Assembly: GCF_023227905.1 (NCBI RefSeq)
Contig: NZ_JALOCF010000013.1
Coordinates: 36,825-100,824, forward strand
Source of the DNA: Methylobacter sp.
GTDB taxonomy: Bacteria > Pseudomonadota > Gammaproteobacteria > Methylococcales > Methylomonadaceae
Length of the DNA: 64,000 nt
Direction of reading: 5' to 3'
The notes beneath the pieces were generated by a model. It did not search any database. It saw only the letters and a program-made list of their open reading frames with translations, and had not been told where the DNA came from. Both the position numbers and the translations under genes were made by a program. Below are positions 44,985-54,498 of the stretch, one piece after another. The stretch's first letter is position 1. Each line of letters starts with the position of its first letter.

Positions 44985-47900
44985 TCCAGTGCACCTCCGC
45001 CCAAATTACGATGAACGGCTTGTGCTTGCTCTTCTACTTCCACTTTGTAAAAGATGGCATACAGCACCGGAACGACGATCAAGACCAGCAGCGTCGCAAA
45101 GCCAAGGCCGAATACGATCGTCACCGCCATCGCAATGAAAAAGGCGTCCGTAAACAAGGGGATCATACCCAGCATAGTCGTGCCGGAAGACATGGTCACA
45201 GGAATCAGGCGGCTGACCCCAGAACGCATCACCGCGTGAAACGGCGTCGCGCCTTGGCTGAGCTGCACATTGATTTCGTCGATCAGCACAATCGAAGCCT
45301 TGATGACCATACCCGAGAGACTCATCAGCCCCAGCAGTGCCATAAAGCCGAACGGCTGATGAAACACCAACAGTCCCAGGGTGACTCCGATCAGGGCCAA
45401 CGGCACGGTCAGCCAGATGATCAGGGTCTGTTTGATGGAGTTAAACAGAACCAGCACCGTTAATACCATCAAACCGAAAAACACCGGGATCGAACTCGCC
45501 AGCCGCGAATTGGCGCGAGCGGAATCCTCGGCTTCGCCGCCCCACGCCATGTAATAGCCCGGCTTGCCTTTAAGCGGCCACAGGTCGTTGTCGCCGACTT
45601 TAAGCGTCGACGCATCGAATTCTTCAATGGCTTCATCGGAGGGTTTCCCAAGCACCGCCGCTGCATCCACACCGACGGCTTGCTCGATTTTCGCTTTGAC
45701 TTTGGTGAATACTTCAACTGGCAATCCCTCGCGCGGGTCGGCATGGATGCGCAGCATTTTGCGGCGATCCCAGCGCCATACATGCGCGTCTTCGAATTCG
45801 AGCGGGAAAGACGATACCACTTGGCCCATCGGGATCATCGATTGCGCGGCCGGACTCCAGATCTGCACGCCTTCCAGGCTGTCCAGATCGGCACTCTCGG
45901 CCATCGGGGAGCGAGCCACCAGCGGGATCAATTCATCCCTCTCTCGATAAACCCCCACCGTCTGGCCTTCGAACGCCATCGCCAGCGCTTCGGCCACTTC
46001 CGGGCGATCGATACCGGCGCGCCGCGCCTGGGATTCCGCCAATTGCGGCCTGAGCACCTTGGTTTTGTCCCGCCACTCGTTACGCACGGCCTTGGCGGTT
46101 GGCTCTGCCCGCAGAATGGACTCGGCTTGCCCTCCCAGACGCCGCAGTTCCTCGGCATCCGCTCCGTAGAGTCGCAACTGGATTTTGCCGCCGGTCGACG
46201 GCCCCAAGATGAACAGCCGCAAGTTGACGACGGCATCGGGGTAAAGCGCTTCGAGTTCCTCCTGTACTTGCGGGGCCATCGCGGCGATGCGGGTGTAATC
46301 GTCGACATCGACCAGGATCTGGCCGAAGCTGTTGTAATTATGTTCCGGCGTATAAGTCAGCAGGAAGCGCACCTGGCCGCCGCCCAGCTGGCTGGTCAGA
46401 TGGGTCACGCCTTCGTGCTTCTTGATCAGCTGCTCGGCCTGTTTGATGCGCCGGTCGGTTTCCTTGATATCCGTGCCTTCCGGGAACCAGAGATCGACAT
46501 AGAATTGCGGACGGGTGGAGTCAGGGAAAAAGCTCTTCTTGACGAAACCGAAACCCAGCAAGGCCGCGATAAACAACGCCACGACTATGCCCACAACGAT
46601 CCAGCGGAAACGCAGGCAAAAAATCAGGAAGCGCTGATACTTTCCGTAAAATCCGACCGAGTAGGGGTCGACGTCCCCGCTCGCGGCAACGGCGCCGGTT
46701 GGCAGAAACATCTTGCACAACAGAGGCGTGGCGGTGACAGAAGTCAGCCAGCTAAAGGACAGCGAAATCAGGATCACCGAGAACAAGGTGCGGCAATACT
46801 CGCCTGTGGAATCCTCGGAAGTGCCGATCGCGGCGAAAGCGATAATCGCCACCGCAGTGCCGCCCAGCATCGGCAACGCATTCTGGCCGACGACGTCGCG
46901 CGCCGCATCATAGCCGTTTTGTCCTTGCGCCATGCGCATGCGCATGGCGTCGGTCACCACGATGGCGCAATCCACCAGCATTCCGAGTGCGATAATCAGC
47001 GCGCCCAAGGAGATCCGTTCCAGCGTGATATCGAACATATGCATCACGATGAAAGTACCCATGATAGTCACCATCAGCACCACGCCGAGAATCAAGCCGC
47101 TGCGCAAACCCATGAACAGCAGCAGCACGCCGACCACGATGGCCACGGCTTCCGCCAAGTTCACGATGAAGCCGTTCAACGCGGCGGTCACCGATTGCGC
47201 CTGATGGGAAATGATATGGGTTTCCATGCCCACCGGCCGCATCGGTTCGAGATCCTTTAAGCGCTGTTCCAGTGACTCGGCCATGATGATCACGTTGCCG
47301 CCGAGCACCGTCGAAATTCCCAGGCCGATTGACGGCTGGCCGTCGAAGCGCAACAGCGTCGGCGGCGGTTCGCGGTAGCCGCGCTTGATGTCGGCCACAT
47401 CGCGCAAGTACACCAAACTTTTGGATTTCGTCCCGCTAGAGGTAATCAGCAAGTCGCCGAAATCCTGTTCCGATTTGTATTCGCCGGTCGGGTTAATCGG
47501 TATGAATTCCTGCCCCAAATTAAAATTGCCGGCGCTCGACACGACGTTTTTGGCTTGCAAGGTACTGTAAATGTTTTGCGGCGAGATGCCGAGCTGTGCC
47601 ATTTTTTCGCGGTGCATTTCTACATAGATCGCTTCCTTTTGTTCCCCATAAAGGACGACGCGCTTGACGTCGATCGCTTTCAGCAATTCTTTTTGTAGAT
47701 ATTTGGCGTATTCATACATTTCCTTGTAACTGTAGCCCTCGCCGGTAATCGCAAGATAAATTCCGTACACATCGCCGAAATCGTCGTTGACCAGCGAAGG
47801 TCCTGCTTTGGGCGGCAATTTGCCCTGCGCGTCATTGATCTTGCGGCGCAGCTCGTCCCATACCTGCGGCAACGAAAACTTGTCGTACTTATCCTTCATT

Positions 47901-48181
47901 TTGACTTTTACGTTGGAGAGGCCGCGATAGGAATGCGATTCGACTTTCTCCAACTGTCCCAGTTCCTGCGCAGCTTTCTCAATCACATTGGTGACTTCTT
48001 CTTCCACTTCCGCGGCCGACGCACCGGGGTAAGGCGTCACAATCACCGCCTCCTTGATCGTGAACTCCGGGTCTTCCAAGCGGCTTAAAGCCTGGTACGA
48101 CTTCCAGCCGACCACTAACAGCAGCACGATCATCACCCAGGTAATGACGCTTTTATTTATGCTCCATTCCGCCAAATTCAT
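44981..48181 (-). CDS. RND efflux pump, inner-membrane permease
   Basis: Proton-driven pump of the AcrB/HAE1 superfamily, 1066 residues with the expected twelve membrane helices and two large periplasmic loops. The TM4 motif reads LGMLVDCAIVVTDAMRM: the first essential Asp is present, the second position that is Asp in AcrB is Cys. The opening MNLAEWSINKSVITWVMIV and VIVTPYPGASAAEVE match a branch linked with NodT-type channels. AGGGG lies before the ATG. The exported compound cannot be predicted. Confidence 0.94.
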   Translation of the reverse strand: MNLAEWSINKSVITWVMIVLLLVVGWKSYQALSRLEDPEFTIKEAVIVTPYPGASAAEVEEEVTNVIEKAAQELGQLEKVESHSYRGLSNVKVKMKDKYDKFSLPQVWDELRRKINDAQGKLPPKAGPSLVNDDFGDVYGIYLAITGEGYSYKEMYEYAKYLQKELLKAIDVKRVVLYGEQKEAIYVEMHREKMAQLGISPQNIYSTLQAKNVVSSAGNFNLGQEFIPINPTGEYKSEQDFGDLLITSSGTKSKSLVYLRDVADIKRGYREPPPTLLRFDGQPSIGLGISTVLGGNVIIMAESLEQRLKDLEPMRPVGMETHIISHQAQSVTAALNGFIVNLAEAVAIVVGVLLLFMGLRSGLILGVVLMVTIMGTFIVMHMFDITLERISLGALIIALGMLVDCAIVVTDAMRMRMAQGQNGYDAARDVVGQNALPMLGGTAVAIIAFAAIGTSEDSTGEYCRTLFSVILISLSFSWLTSVTATPLLCKMFLPTGAVAASGDVDPYSVGFYGKYQRFLIFCLRFRWIVVGIVVALFIAALLGFGFVKKSFFPDSTRPQFYVDLWFPEGTDIKETDRRIKQAEQLIKKHEGVTHLTSQLGGGQVRFLLTYTPEHNYNSFGQILVDVDDYTRIAAMAPQVQEELEALYPDAVVNLRLFILGPSTGGKIQLRLYGADAEELRRLGGQAESILRAEPTAKAVRNEWRDKTKVLRPQLAESQARRAGIDRPEVAEALAMAFEGQTVGVYRERDELIPLVARSPMAESADLDSLEGVQIWSPAAQSMIPMGQVVSSFPLEFEDAHVWRWDRRKMLRIHADPREGLPVEVFTKVKAKIEQAVGVDAAAVLGKPSDEAIEEFDASTLKVGDNDLWPLKGKPGYYMAWGGEAEDSARANSRLASSIPVFFGLMVLTVLVLFNSIKQTLIIWLTVPLALIGVTLGLLVFHQPFGFMALLGLMSLSGMVIKASIVLIDEINVQLSQGATPFHAVMRSGVSRLIPVTMSSGTTMLGMIPLFTDAFFIAMAVTIVFGLGFATLLVLIVVPVLYAIFYKVEVEEQAQAVHRNLGGGALE

Positions 48182-48252
48182 TTGCTTGAGTCCCCTTGAT
48201 CTAATTTACGATTAGAATCGTGACGTATTGGTCATTTTGGGTTGACTAACGG

Positions 48253-49389
48253 TTATTCGAACGCCCGAACCGTTTGTCCTTCGCTTAGCGTGCTGACACC
48301 GCTGATGGCTATGGTTTCATCAGCATTCAATCCGCTGACGATTCTTATGCTATCGCTTCCGGATAAATCGCCGGTTGTAACCTCACGGCGTTGTGCTTTC
48401 ATGGTTTGCGGATCGATAACCCAGACTTGCGAGTGACCCGCGTCGTCGGCAAATACAGCGATGGCCGGAATCAGGATTTCTGCACCGGCCTCGGCTTCCT
48501 CGGTAAATTCGATGGCAACGTTAACCGTCATTCCCGGAAGGATGCGGATACCGGAGGGCGCAGGCATCGCTAACACCACGCGGTAGGTTTGCGTAACCGG
48601 ATCGGCTTGGGTCGCGAATTCCTTAATCTGTAACTCGAAGCGACGGATTGGGTCTGCGGTGAATTCGGCGTAAAAGCGGGGCAGTGTTTTACGGATCGGC
48701 GCGATCATCAGCTCAGGCACGTCGATTATGACTTCCACATCGGTCACATTCTGCAAGCTGAGTACCGCCTCTTTGGCCTGCACTTCTTTATAATTATCGA
48801 CGTACTTTTGAGCAATCACGCCATCGAAAGGCGCTTTCAAACGGGTATATTCCAATTGATCTTTGGCCGCAGCAACAGTCGCTTTCGCGGATTGCAGATC
48901 GGCTCGGGCAACCTTTTCGGCTGCGAGTTTGAGCGATACCATCGAATCGCTGACGGCACCGGCATCGGTTTCTTTCACGTTGACATAACGCTTGTACTCG
49001 GCGATTGTATAAGCAAGCCCTGCTTCAGCTTTCGCCAACACGCCTTCAGCATTGCGCAGATTGGTTTCATAGTCTCGGGGATCGATGCGTGCGACGAGAG
49101 TTCCTTTCTTGACTGTTTGACCTTCTTTAACCGGAAGTTCAACCAGGGTGCCGGGCACTTGAAACGCCAAATCGACGCGATCGGCAGCGCGCACGGTACC
49201 GGGCAATTTCCGGATTTTTCCTGCCAACGAACCGCCAACCTTCATCAGTTTTACCGGACGGATCGTCTCGACGGTTTTGGCGGGTTCTTCGCTCTGCCCG
49301 CACGCCGTAAGCAATGCCAGGCAGACCGTGCAGATCGCAAGCCCGGATTTTATCTGAGACCCTCGCCGAACTAACGCATAAAAATTCAT
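48253..49389 (-). CDS. RND efflux periplasmic adaptor (HlyD/MFP family)
   Basis: The periplasmic adaptor joining pump and channel. The 378-residue lipoprotein has lipobox ALLTACG, a biotinyl-lipoyl part (VKEGQTVKKGTLVARIDPRDYE), a helical hairpin (about 95-165), then YTRLKAPFDGVIAQKYVDN and the beta-barrel LPGMTVNVAIEF. GGAGTCATA precedes the ATG. First gene of the pump operon; a perfect DosR-like box (49595-49610) with TAGAAT at 49570-49565 lies upstream, giving a leader of about 170 bases. Confidence 0.93.
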   Translation of the reverse strand: MNFYALVRRGSQIKSGLAICTVCLALLTACGQSEEPAKTVETIRPVKLMKVGGSLAGKIRKLPGTVRAADRVDLAFQVPGTLVELPVKEGQTVKKGTLVARIDPRDYETNLRNAEGVLAKAEAGLAYTIAEYKRYVNVKETDAGAVSDSMVSLKLAAEKVARADLQSAKATVAAAKDQLEYTRLKAPFDGVIAQKYVDNYKEVQAKEAVLSLQNVTDVEVIIDVPELMIAPIRKTLPRFYAEFTADPIRRFELQIKEFATQADPVTQTYRVVLAMPAPSGIRILPGMTVNVAIEFTEEAEAGAEILIPAIAVFADDAGHSQVWVIDPQTMKAQRREVTTGDLSGSDSIRIVSGLNADETIAISGVSTLSEGQTVRAFE

Positions 49390-49594
49390 TATGACTCCTC
49401 ATCCACGAATTGTTTTTCGACTATCGCCAGTCTGAAACTCATGCCCTGTTTTTAAGTGCTTAACCTGGTCAATTATTTAAATCTCAAACAGACATCGCCA
49501 GTTCGCCTTTCTCGGGCTCCTAATTGGCGAATCGGCAACCTGCAGATTAGATTGATATGCATTTATTCTATGCCTCAGCAAACAGCCTTCGCTA

Positions 49595-49610
49595 TTGGAC
49601 TTTAGTCCAA
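49595..49610 (-). promoter_or_regulatory. DosR-like box upstream of the RND efflux operon
   Basis: Perfect palindrome TTGGACTTTAGTCCAA. On the minus strand TAGAAT (49570-49565) begins 24 bases after it. A family 1 element inserted just beyond its far side copied GTCCAAGG, so a spare half-box is found at 49779-49788. Confidence 0.78.
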
Positions 49611-49614
49611 GGCT

Positions 49615-49778
49615 CAATGCTGTTGACTTAAGCGTGCAGGCCCCTTCTCCCTCAGGGAGAAGGTTGGGATGAGGGGATATAAATAAGCTTTCTTCGTTAT
49701 TATCATTATTCTGATTTCCCCTCACCCAACCCTCTCCCTCTGGAGAGGGCTTTGTACCGCTTAAGTCAACAGCATTGA
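49615..49778 (+). mobile_element. non-autonomous element, family 1, copy 1
   Basis: 164 bases with terminal inverted repeats CAATGCTGTTGACTTAAG and CTTAAGTCAACAGCATTG and inner inverted arms CCCCTTCTCCCTCAGGGAGA... / ...CCCTCTCCCTCTGGAGAGGG. Flanked by 10-base target duplications GTCCAAGGCT (49605-49614) and GTCCAAGGTT (49779-49788). No coding capacity, so a transposase must come from elsewhere. Confidence 0.82.
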
Positions 49779-49923
49779 GTCCAAGGTTCAGGCTAACCGC
49801 GCAGGAAAATATAATTCGGAGTGACGTCTTATGTTTGAAAGGGGGAACAGATTTATTTAGAGTGACGGCCATGCAACGCACAATTTGCCGATATCAGTTC
49901 GATACGGAGCCCACGGCTATCTA

Positions 49924-50997
49924 TCAGCTTTCCGCTTGCCCCTGAACAAGACTGGCAAGAGAATCTGAGGGGATGATCCTCTGATTGATGACCGAGCCAT
50001 TGTAATTTTTGGCGATTTCCTTGAATGTTTTCTCCCAGACGTTTTCAAACAGGACTATCACCGCTGAGTGGTCTGGAGGGAGTTTAGCCGTTATTTTTTG
50101 AATGTCTGTGGCGCTAAGACCGAAGTCCCCTGCCCTAGCGGCCTGGGCAGCGGATTCCGCGTTGGCTTGGGCTGGCTCAGTAGCTGCGGCGCTTAGACCT
50201 GCAAGCGCGGAAATCAATGCATTGACTTCCGACACGTTGTCTTCGTCCTGAAGGCGCCCGCCTTCCATTGCCGAGACTCTGCCTTCCTTATCTTTTCTAA
50301 GAAAAAAGAAGGCATCCGGCCTGAGAACGCCGGTCTCCCAGAGACCCTTCAAATCATTGACAAAATCATAGGGCAAAAGCGCGCCCTGAAATTGGGTCAC
50401 AATCAGGTTCATCGAATTCATCTTGCTGAAATCCAGTTTCGCTGCTTCCACATCCTTGAATCTCTGCGGCTGGGCCGGCTTTTCACCGCGAATTAATATG
50501 CCAAGGTGTATCAGTTTCGGCGCCTTCTCAAGGTCTCCGCCCATCACTTGATGCCAATGTTGTTCAAATGTTTCGCGGGGCATGAAGCCTTTTCCCATCC
50601 GCACATAGGGATCTTCAAAGTACACATAATCCTTGTCGACGGCGAGCACGATAAAATAGTGGCCGTTAGCCCAGTCTTCCGCCACCGATGCGGCTGAATC
50701 CTGTCGGCTTCTCCAGGCTTGGCCCAAAACGATTACGGGAGTTCCCTGCGCTGTGGCTTGTTCAATGTCTTCGAGTGTGAGGTTTTCCTTAACCTCGGCT
50801 TTGAAGCCAAGCAGCAGGGCAACCCGCACAATGTCATCGGGATAGGTGCCGGTTTCCGGCGTGGTATGAAGCAGCGTCATCAGGTCTTCTTCATCCAGAT
50901 CTTTGCCCCAATAGCTCAACACGGCCTGAAGGGCTGAGGCGCCGCAGGAATACTCGGTACTCTGACGGGTTTGTTTTAGAAGGCGGAAGCGTTTCAT
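49924..50997 (-). CDS. C39-type papain-like peptidase fused to a DUF1269-like domain
   Basis: A 357-residue protein without a signal peptide. Residues 1-170 are a C39-like cysteine peptidase fold: catalytic Cys in STEYSCGASALQAVL, His in ANGHYFIVLAVD, Asp in VYFEDPYVRMG. Residues about 195-350 resemble the DUF1269/DUF6325 group (NLIVTQFQGALLPYDFVNDL, ADAFFFLRKD-like segment, AVIVLFENVWEKTFKEIAKN), which is usually membrane-linked and stress-related. Such a fusion is unusual; the peptidase half may be inactive or regulatory. AGGAGCC precedes the ATG. It is the last gene of the DUF3300-DUF2950 train. Confidence 0.78.
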   Translation of the reverse strand: MKRFRLLKQTRQSTEYSCGASALQAVLSYWGKDLDEEDLMTLLHTTPETGTYPDDIVRVALLLGFKAEVKENLTLEDIEQATAQGTPVIVLGQAWRSRQDSAASVAEDWANGHYFIVLAVDKDYVYFEDPYVRMGKGFMPRETFEQHWHQVMGGDLEKAPKLIHLGILIRGEKPAQPQRFKDVEAAKLDFSKMNSMNLIVTQFQGALLPYDFVNDLKGLWETGVLRPDAFFFLRKDKEGRVSAMEGGRLQDEDNVSEVNALISALAGLSAAATEPAQANAESAAQAARAGDFGLSATDIQKITAKLPPDHSAVIVLFENVWEKTFKEIAKNYNGSVINQRIIPSDSLASLVQGQAES

Positions 50998-51052
50998 GGC
51001 TGGCTCCTCAGATGGATAAAGTGCGATTAATCAGACTGCTTAGGTCACAGTT

Positions 51053-52015
51053 TCACTTGCCGGGATTCGTATCCACCTCTTCCCATGAAGAATCCGGGTC
51101 ATAGGCTTTCATTGCCAAAGCCAATTCGGCGGTTTTCGGCCCTAAATCTTTCTGGTATATCTTTCCTCTGTGATTGACGACAAAAGTCATGATGCCGGAT
51201 GAGCCATACATGGCAGGAAAGGCTACCAAGGCAAAGCCTGCAATCATGTTGCCGTTGATGGTGTAGTCGTATTTTCCGCCCGGAACATTGCCGCCCTGAC
51301 GGGTAAGAATCTTATATAAATAACCGTGAAAAGGCGTCGTCGAGTCCGTGTTGCCTTGTGCCTTGTAACCTACGGCTTTGGCTTCGGCCACCAGAGGCCC
51401 CAGAGGGCTCTCGGGCTGGCCGGACGCCGCTTCCCAATACAAGCCGTCGAATTTACCCGATTCGCTGCGTAACTTGGTCGCGAACTCGCTCACTCCGTCG
51501 CCGTCCCGGTCGATAGCCGCATATTCGAATTGCGCTTCCACATAACCCCGCATCACCGCCAGCGTATTCAGCTCATTGCGCCCTATTCTGCGGTTCAGGA
51601 TTTCCTGTTTGCCTTTTTCGGCATCGAATCGCCATTGGCCTCCGTTATTCACGACAGGGACAGGAAACGCCCAGTCATTCTGGCCGAAATGCAAAATCGC
51701 TTTACCGGCCTGCTGATTTTCGATATAGGATTTCTGTTCGGCCATTTTCAGAAACTCCGCGCGATTGTTCGCATCTTCCACGTCGTCGCCGGACGAAAAA
51801 AGTTCTGCATATTGGCTGCCAAAAAGTACCGAGACCTTATTTTTGTCATTGTCGCGTGCGGCATCGACCAGCGCTTTTGATGCTTCTTCGGGCGATGCAA
51901 AACCTTGGCCCTTATCCGCCGCTTCGGTTTCGGGAGCGGCGGATAAGGCGTTTGTAGCAATCGAGGCCATTAAAATGACCATCGAAAAGGTATAACGGAG
52001 TTTATTGGACATCAT
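51053..52015 (-). CDS. DUF2950 family secreted protein
   Basis: A 320-residue exported protein with signal peptide (cut after NALSA) and a DUF2950 domain: FASPEEASKALVDAARDND, FDAEKGKQEILNRRIGRNEL, PFHGYLYKILTRQGGNVPGG and GIMTFVVNHRGKIYQKDLG are family hallmarks. Function unknown; it commonly stands beside DUF3300 genes, as it does here. I use the ATG at 52015, eight bases after GGATAGG. A family 1 element separates it from DUF3300 and does not break the gene. Confidence 0.88.
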   Translation of the reverse strand: MMSNKLRYTFSMVILMASIATNALSAAPETEAADKGQGFASPEEASKALVDAARDNDKNKVSVLFGSQYAELFSSGDDVEDANNRAEFLKMAEQKSYIENQQAGKAILHFGQNDWAFPVPVVNNGGQWRFDAEKGKQEILNRRIGRNELNTLAVMRGYVEAQFEYAAIDRDGDGVSEFATKLRSESGKFDGLYWEAASGQPESPLGPLVAEAKAVGYKAQGNTDSTTPFHGYLYKILTRQGGNVPGGKYDYTINGNMIAGFALVAFPAMYGSSGIMTFVVNHRGKIYQKDLGPKTAELALAMKAYDPDSSWEEVDTNPGK

Positions 52016-52072
52016 GATGGACACCTATCCTAATAAATAATCAACAGCCATTGACCGAGTATGGGTTGCGAT

Positions 52073-52228
52073 CAATGCTGTTGACTTAAGAGTACGTACC
52101 CCTTCTCCCTGAGGGAGAAGGTTGGGATGAGGGGGAATTAAATAAGCTTTCTTCCTTATTTTGATTTCCCCTCACCCAACCCTCTCCCTCTGGAGAGGGC
52201 TTTACACTGCTTAAGTCAACAGCATTAA
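52073..52228 (+). mobile_element. non-autonomous element, family 1, copy 2
   Basis: 156 bases with CAATGCTGTTGACTTAAG at the left and CTTAAGTCAACAGCATTAA at the right. Flanks GGGTTGCGAT (52063-52072) and GGATTGCGAC (52229-52238) are a 10-base target duplication with two changes. Inserted between DUF3300 and DUF2950 genes of the same operon. Confidence 0.78.
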
Positions 52229-52287
52229 GGATTGCGACAACTCCCTATTGCCAACGACAAACCAAATAATTTCATGTATTTAAACCA

Positions 52288-54099
52288 TCACCGGCGACCG
52301 CCACGGCTTCTTGCAGCACCGGCACCAGCCCCTCTGGCCGGTTGTTGGGCACGCGCAACACTGGCGTTTCCGCGGTTACTGTAAGCGCTGGAGCGGCCGC
52401 CATCCCGGGTGCTATCAAACGCAGTCGGGCGCGACATTTCCTGACGGCGCTGTGACTGGAGCTGTTGCTGTGTTTGCTCATTGCGTTGTCTGGCCTTCTG
52501 CTGTTGATTGTCCGATCTTTGCCTGGCAGGCTCTGCTCGTCTTTGGCTCGGTGCGGCGGCGTTTGTGGAAGCTCCGGAGTCTTTTGTACGAGCCTTCCCT
52601 GCCTGCTGTTGCCGGGAACTTTGACTTGATGCGCCGCGCTTGCTCTCGACATTGCTCCTTTGACCGGACGCCTGTAGGCCTTCCAGGGCGTTTTCACGGT
52701 TGCCTGGAGCCGGCCGGCTACGGCTTTCGGCTGTACCGGGTTTTGCCGCCAAGCTCCGCTGGACATCGGCGCTGGAAGGCCGGGCTTGAGCGGAACGATC
52801 TGCCCCGAATCCTCGCGTGTCGGCAGGAAGATTTTGGGCGCCGCTGAGCCTGCTCCCGGCCAAGGCCGGCGACTCAGTGCGCCCCATGCGCTGCTGGGCG
52901 GCAGGCGGATAATCCTGGCCGCGTCGATGGCTGGGATTCGGCTGCCAGCGACTGGTCTGGCCCTTTACGGCCGTGAGTTGATTCGGACTGAAAGTGCCGT
53001 CCCGATTGACATTGATTTCATTACCGGAAATATTGATATCCCGGTCGGCACTGATATTGCCGCGATTAACATTTGCATTGCCATACCGCGATCCGCCGTA
53101 ATATCCGCCCCCTCCCCCGTGCCAGCAGTTGCCACCGTGGCATACGGCGCCGCCATAAGGATGAGAGACATGGTAATCATCCCAGTCATCATCGTCGGCC
53201 CATTCCATAATGCCCCAGGTCATCAATCCGCCGACAACCGCACCGGTCCCGAACGACATCCATTGATCCGAACTGGAGGAGGTGGTCGTCGTAGTGGTCA
53301 CAGGCTGGGCATAATAAGTCGGGTAATAGCTTGCTGCGGGTGCCGCGGCTGGATACATATGGGTAGTTGGAGGCGGAGCCATCGATGCCGCATAGACAAC
53401 CTCTGGGTTATATTTTGGAACCGCTAAGGTATCGGCTTTGGCCGGCTTTATGCTAATCACTTCCTGGGTCAATACGGCCGGCGTTGCTTTGACTCCCTCT
53501 GTTTGCTCTTGTCCGGGCTCCTGCATCGACACCGTCTCGGCTTCCACTTTTTGCAAATCGGAATCCTTTAAAAATCCGGCATCGATAGCTCGCTTGCGTA
53601 AAGTCTGGATTGCGTCCATCAATTGCGGCGGATTGGACAGAAATGCATCGCCCAACTGTGTGGTCCAGTCCAGGTGTTGATCCATCATCGCAATAACGTC
53701 AGGGACCGCAGTCAGCCTGACGACGCTGGCATCCCAGTCTTTGCCGCGCACGGTCGCAGGGTCCGGTTTGGATTCCAGCCAGCGGGCCGCCTGCACCACT
53801 TCCAGCGGATAGGTGGAGGCCACCAGCACTTCGGCCAAAAGCGGATCGGGATAGAGCGCTATCGGAGCCACCAGCGATTCAAGGCTGGTTAAGGGTGTGG
53901 CTTCCGGCTTCGGAACAGGCGGAGTTGCAGGTGCGGGTTGTGCGGGCTGTGGCGTTGCGGTGACTGGCGGCGTATGGGCTTTCTCTTGGTCCTTATCGCC
54001 GCATCCTGCCACATGCATCGCAAAAATAAGTAGCGCAATGCGGCCAAAAAATACCCGAAGCGTTGCAAGATGGCGGGCGAGAGTATTAATTTGATACAT
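52288..54099 (-). CDS. DUF3300 family lipoprotein
   Basis: A 603-residue predicted lipoprotein (lipobox AMHVAGC near residue 35). After a Pro/Ala-rich linker comes the DUF3300 domain: LVAPIALYPDPLLAEVLVA, STYPLEVVQAARWL, LTAVPDVIAMMDQHLDW and GDAFLSNPPQLMDAIQ. The rest is low complexity: a Thr/Ser/Tyr stretch, a DDDWDDYH patch, a Gly/Tyr run and a long Gln/Arg/Ala/Ser-rich tail to the end. Likely an envelope structural or stress protein. GGAGCTTTCGTG precedes the ATG at 54099; this 5' region is almost identical to that of the V-ATPase B gene. A DosR-like box lies 108 bases upstream. Confidence 0.86.
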   Translation of the reverse strand: MYQINTLARHLATLRVFFGRIALLIFAMHVAGCGDKDQEKAHTPPVTATPQPAQPAPATPPVPKPEATPLTSLESLVAPIALYPDPLLAEVLVASTYPLEVVQAARWLESKPDPATVRGKDWDASVVRLTAVPDVIAMMDQHLDWTTQLGDAFLSNPPQLMDAIQTLRKRAIDAGFLKDSDLQKVEAETVSMQEPGQEQTEGVKATPAVLTQEVISIKPAKADTLAVPKYNPEVVYAASMAPPPTTHMYPAAAPAASYYPTYYAQPVTTTTTTSSSSDQWMSFGTGAVVGGLMTWGIMEWADDDDWDDYHVSHPYGGAVCHGGNCWHGGGGGYYGGSRYGNANVNRGNISADRDINISGNEINVNRDGTFSPNQLTAVKGQTSRWQPNPSHRRGQDYPPAAQQRMGRTESPALAGSRLSGAQNLPADTRGFGADRSAQARPSSADVQRSLAAKPGTAESRSRPAPGNRENALEGLQASGQRSNVESKRGASSQSSRQQQAGKARTKDSGASTNAAAPSQRRAEPARQRSDNQQQKARQRNEQTQQQLQSQRRQEMSRPTAFDSTRDGGRSSAYSNRGNASVARAQQPARGAGAGAARSRGGRR

Positions 54100-54206
54100 C
54101 ACGAAAGCTCCATTTGATCACCCTCCAAAAAGCAAGCGGCTACTACTAGAGGTTAATCTCAAGATGACAAGTGATTACTGTATTACTACGCAGGCAGAGT
54201 GCGCTA

Positions 54207-54222
54207 TTAGACCTTAGTCCAA
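54207..54222 (-). promoter_or_regulatory. DosR-like box upstream of the DUF3300 operon
   Basis: TTAGACCTTAGTCCAA. On the minus strand TACAGT (54182-54177) begins 24 bases after it. The predicted leader is about 70 bases long before the ATG at 54099. Confidence 0.7.
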
Positions 54223-54412
54223 TATTCGGCTATGGCTTATTTACTCCTTTACCTGGCTTTCCTTTGAAGGTTTGACTAACTGAACTTCTGCTTCATGCAA
54301 TGGATTCGCAGCAGATTGAATTAGAGTCAGGTAATCGCTTTCGGGTAGCGCGCTACGATTTTGCTAACCCAAAAACACTCTAGATTGTAAAAATGTTCTG
54401 TTTAATAGACTC

Positions 54413-54498
54413 ACCACGGAGGACACAGAGAACACGGAGTTTTTAATGTATTGAATCAAGATGGTTATTTTCTCCGTGTCCTTCGTGTTCTCTGTGGT
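54413..54498. repeat. long imperfect inverted repeat (ACCACRGAGGACAC type)
   Basis: ACCACGGAGGACACAGAGAA... (54413-54439) and its inverted partner CTCCGTGTCCTTCGTGTTCT... (54472-54498) surround an AT-rich loop. This is a known style of widespread bacterial palindromic repeat. The rest of 54103-54850 shows no gene. Confidence 0.7.

Noticed and set aside
45680..47260. A 526-codon open frame on the plus strand
   Set aside because: It lies wholly antisense to the RND permease gene, which has unmistakable family motifs; the product is His/Gln/Arg-rich without any domain, as expected for a shadow frame.
49621..49760. CRISPR-like repeats from the recurring CTCTCCCT/AGGGAGAGG blocks
   Set aside because: They are inverted arms of dispersed elements, not spaced direct repeats; no cas gene is present.
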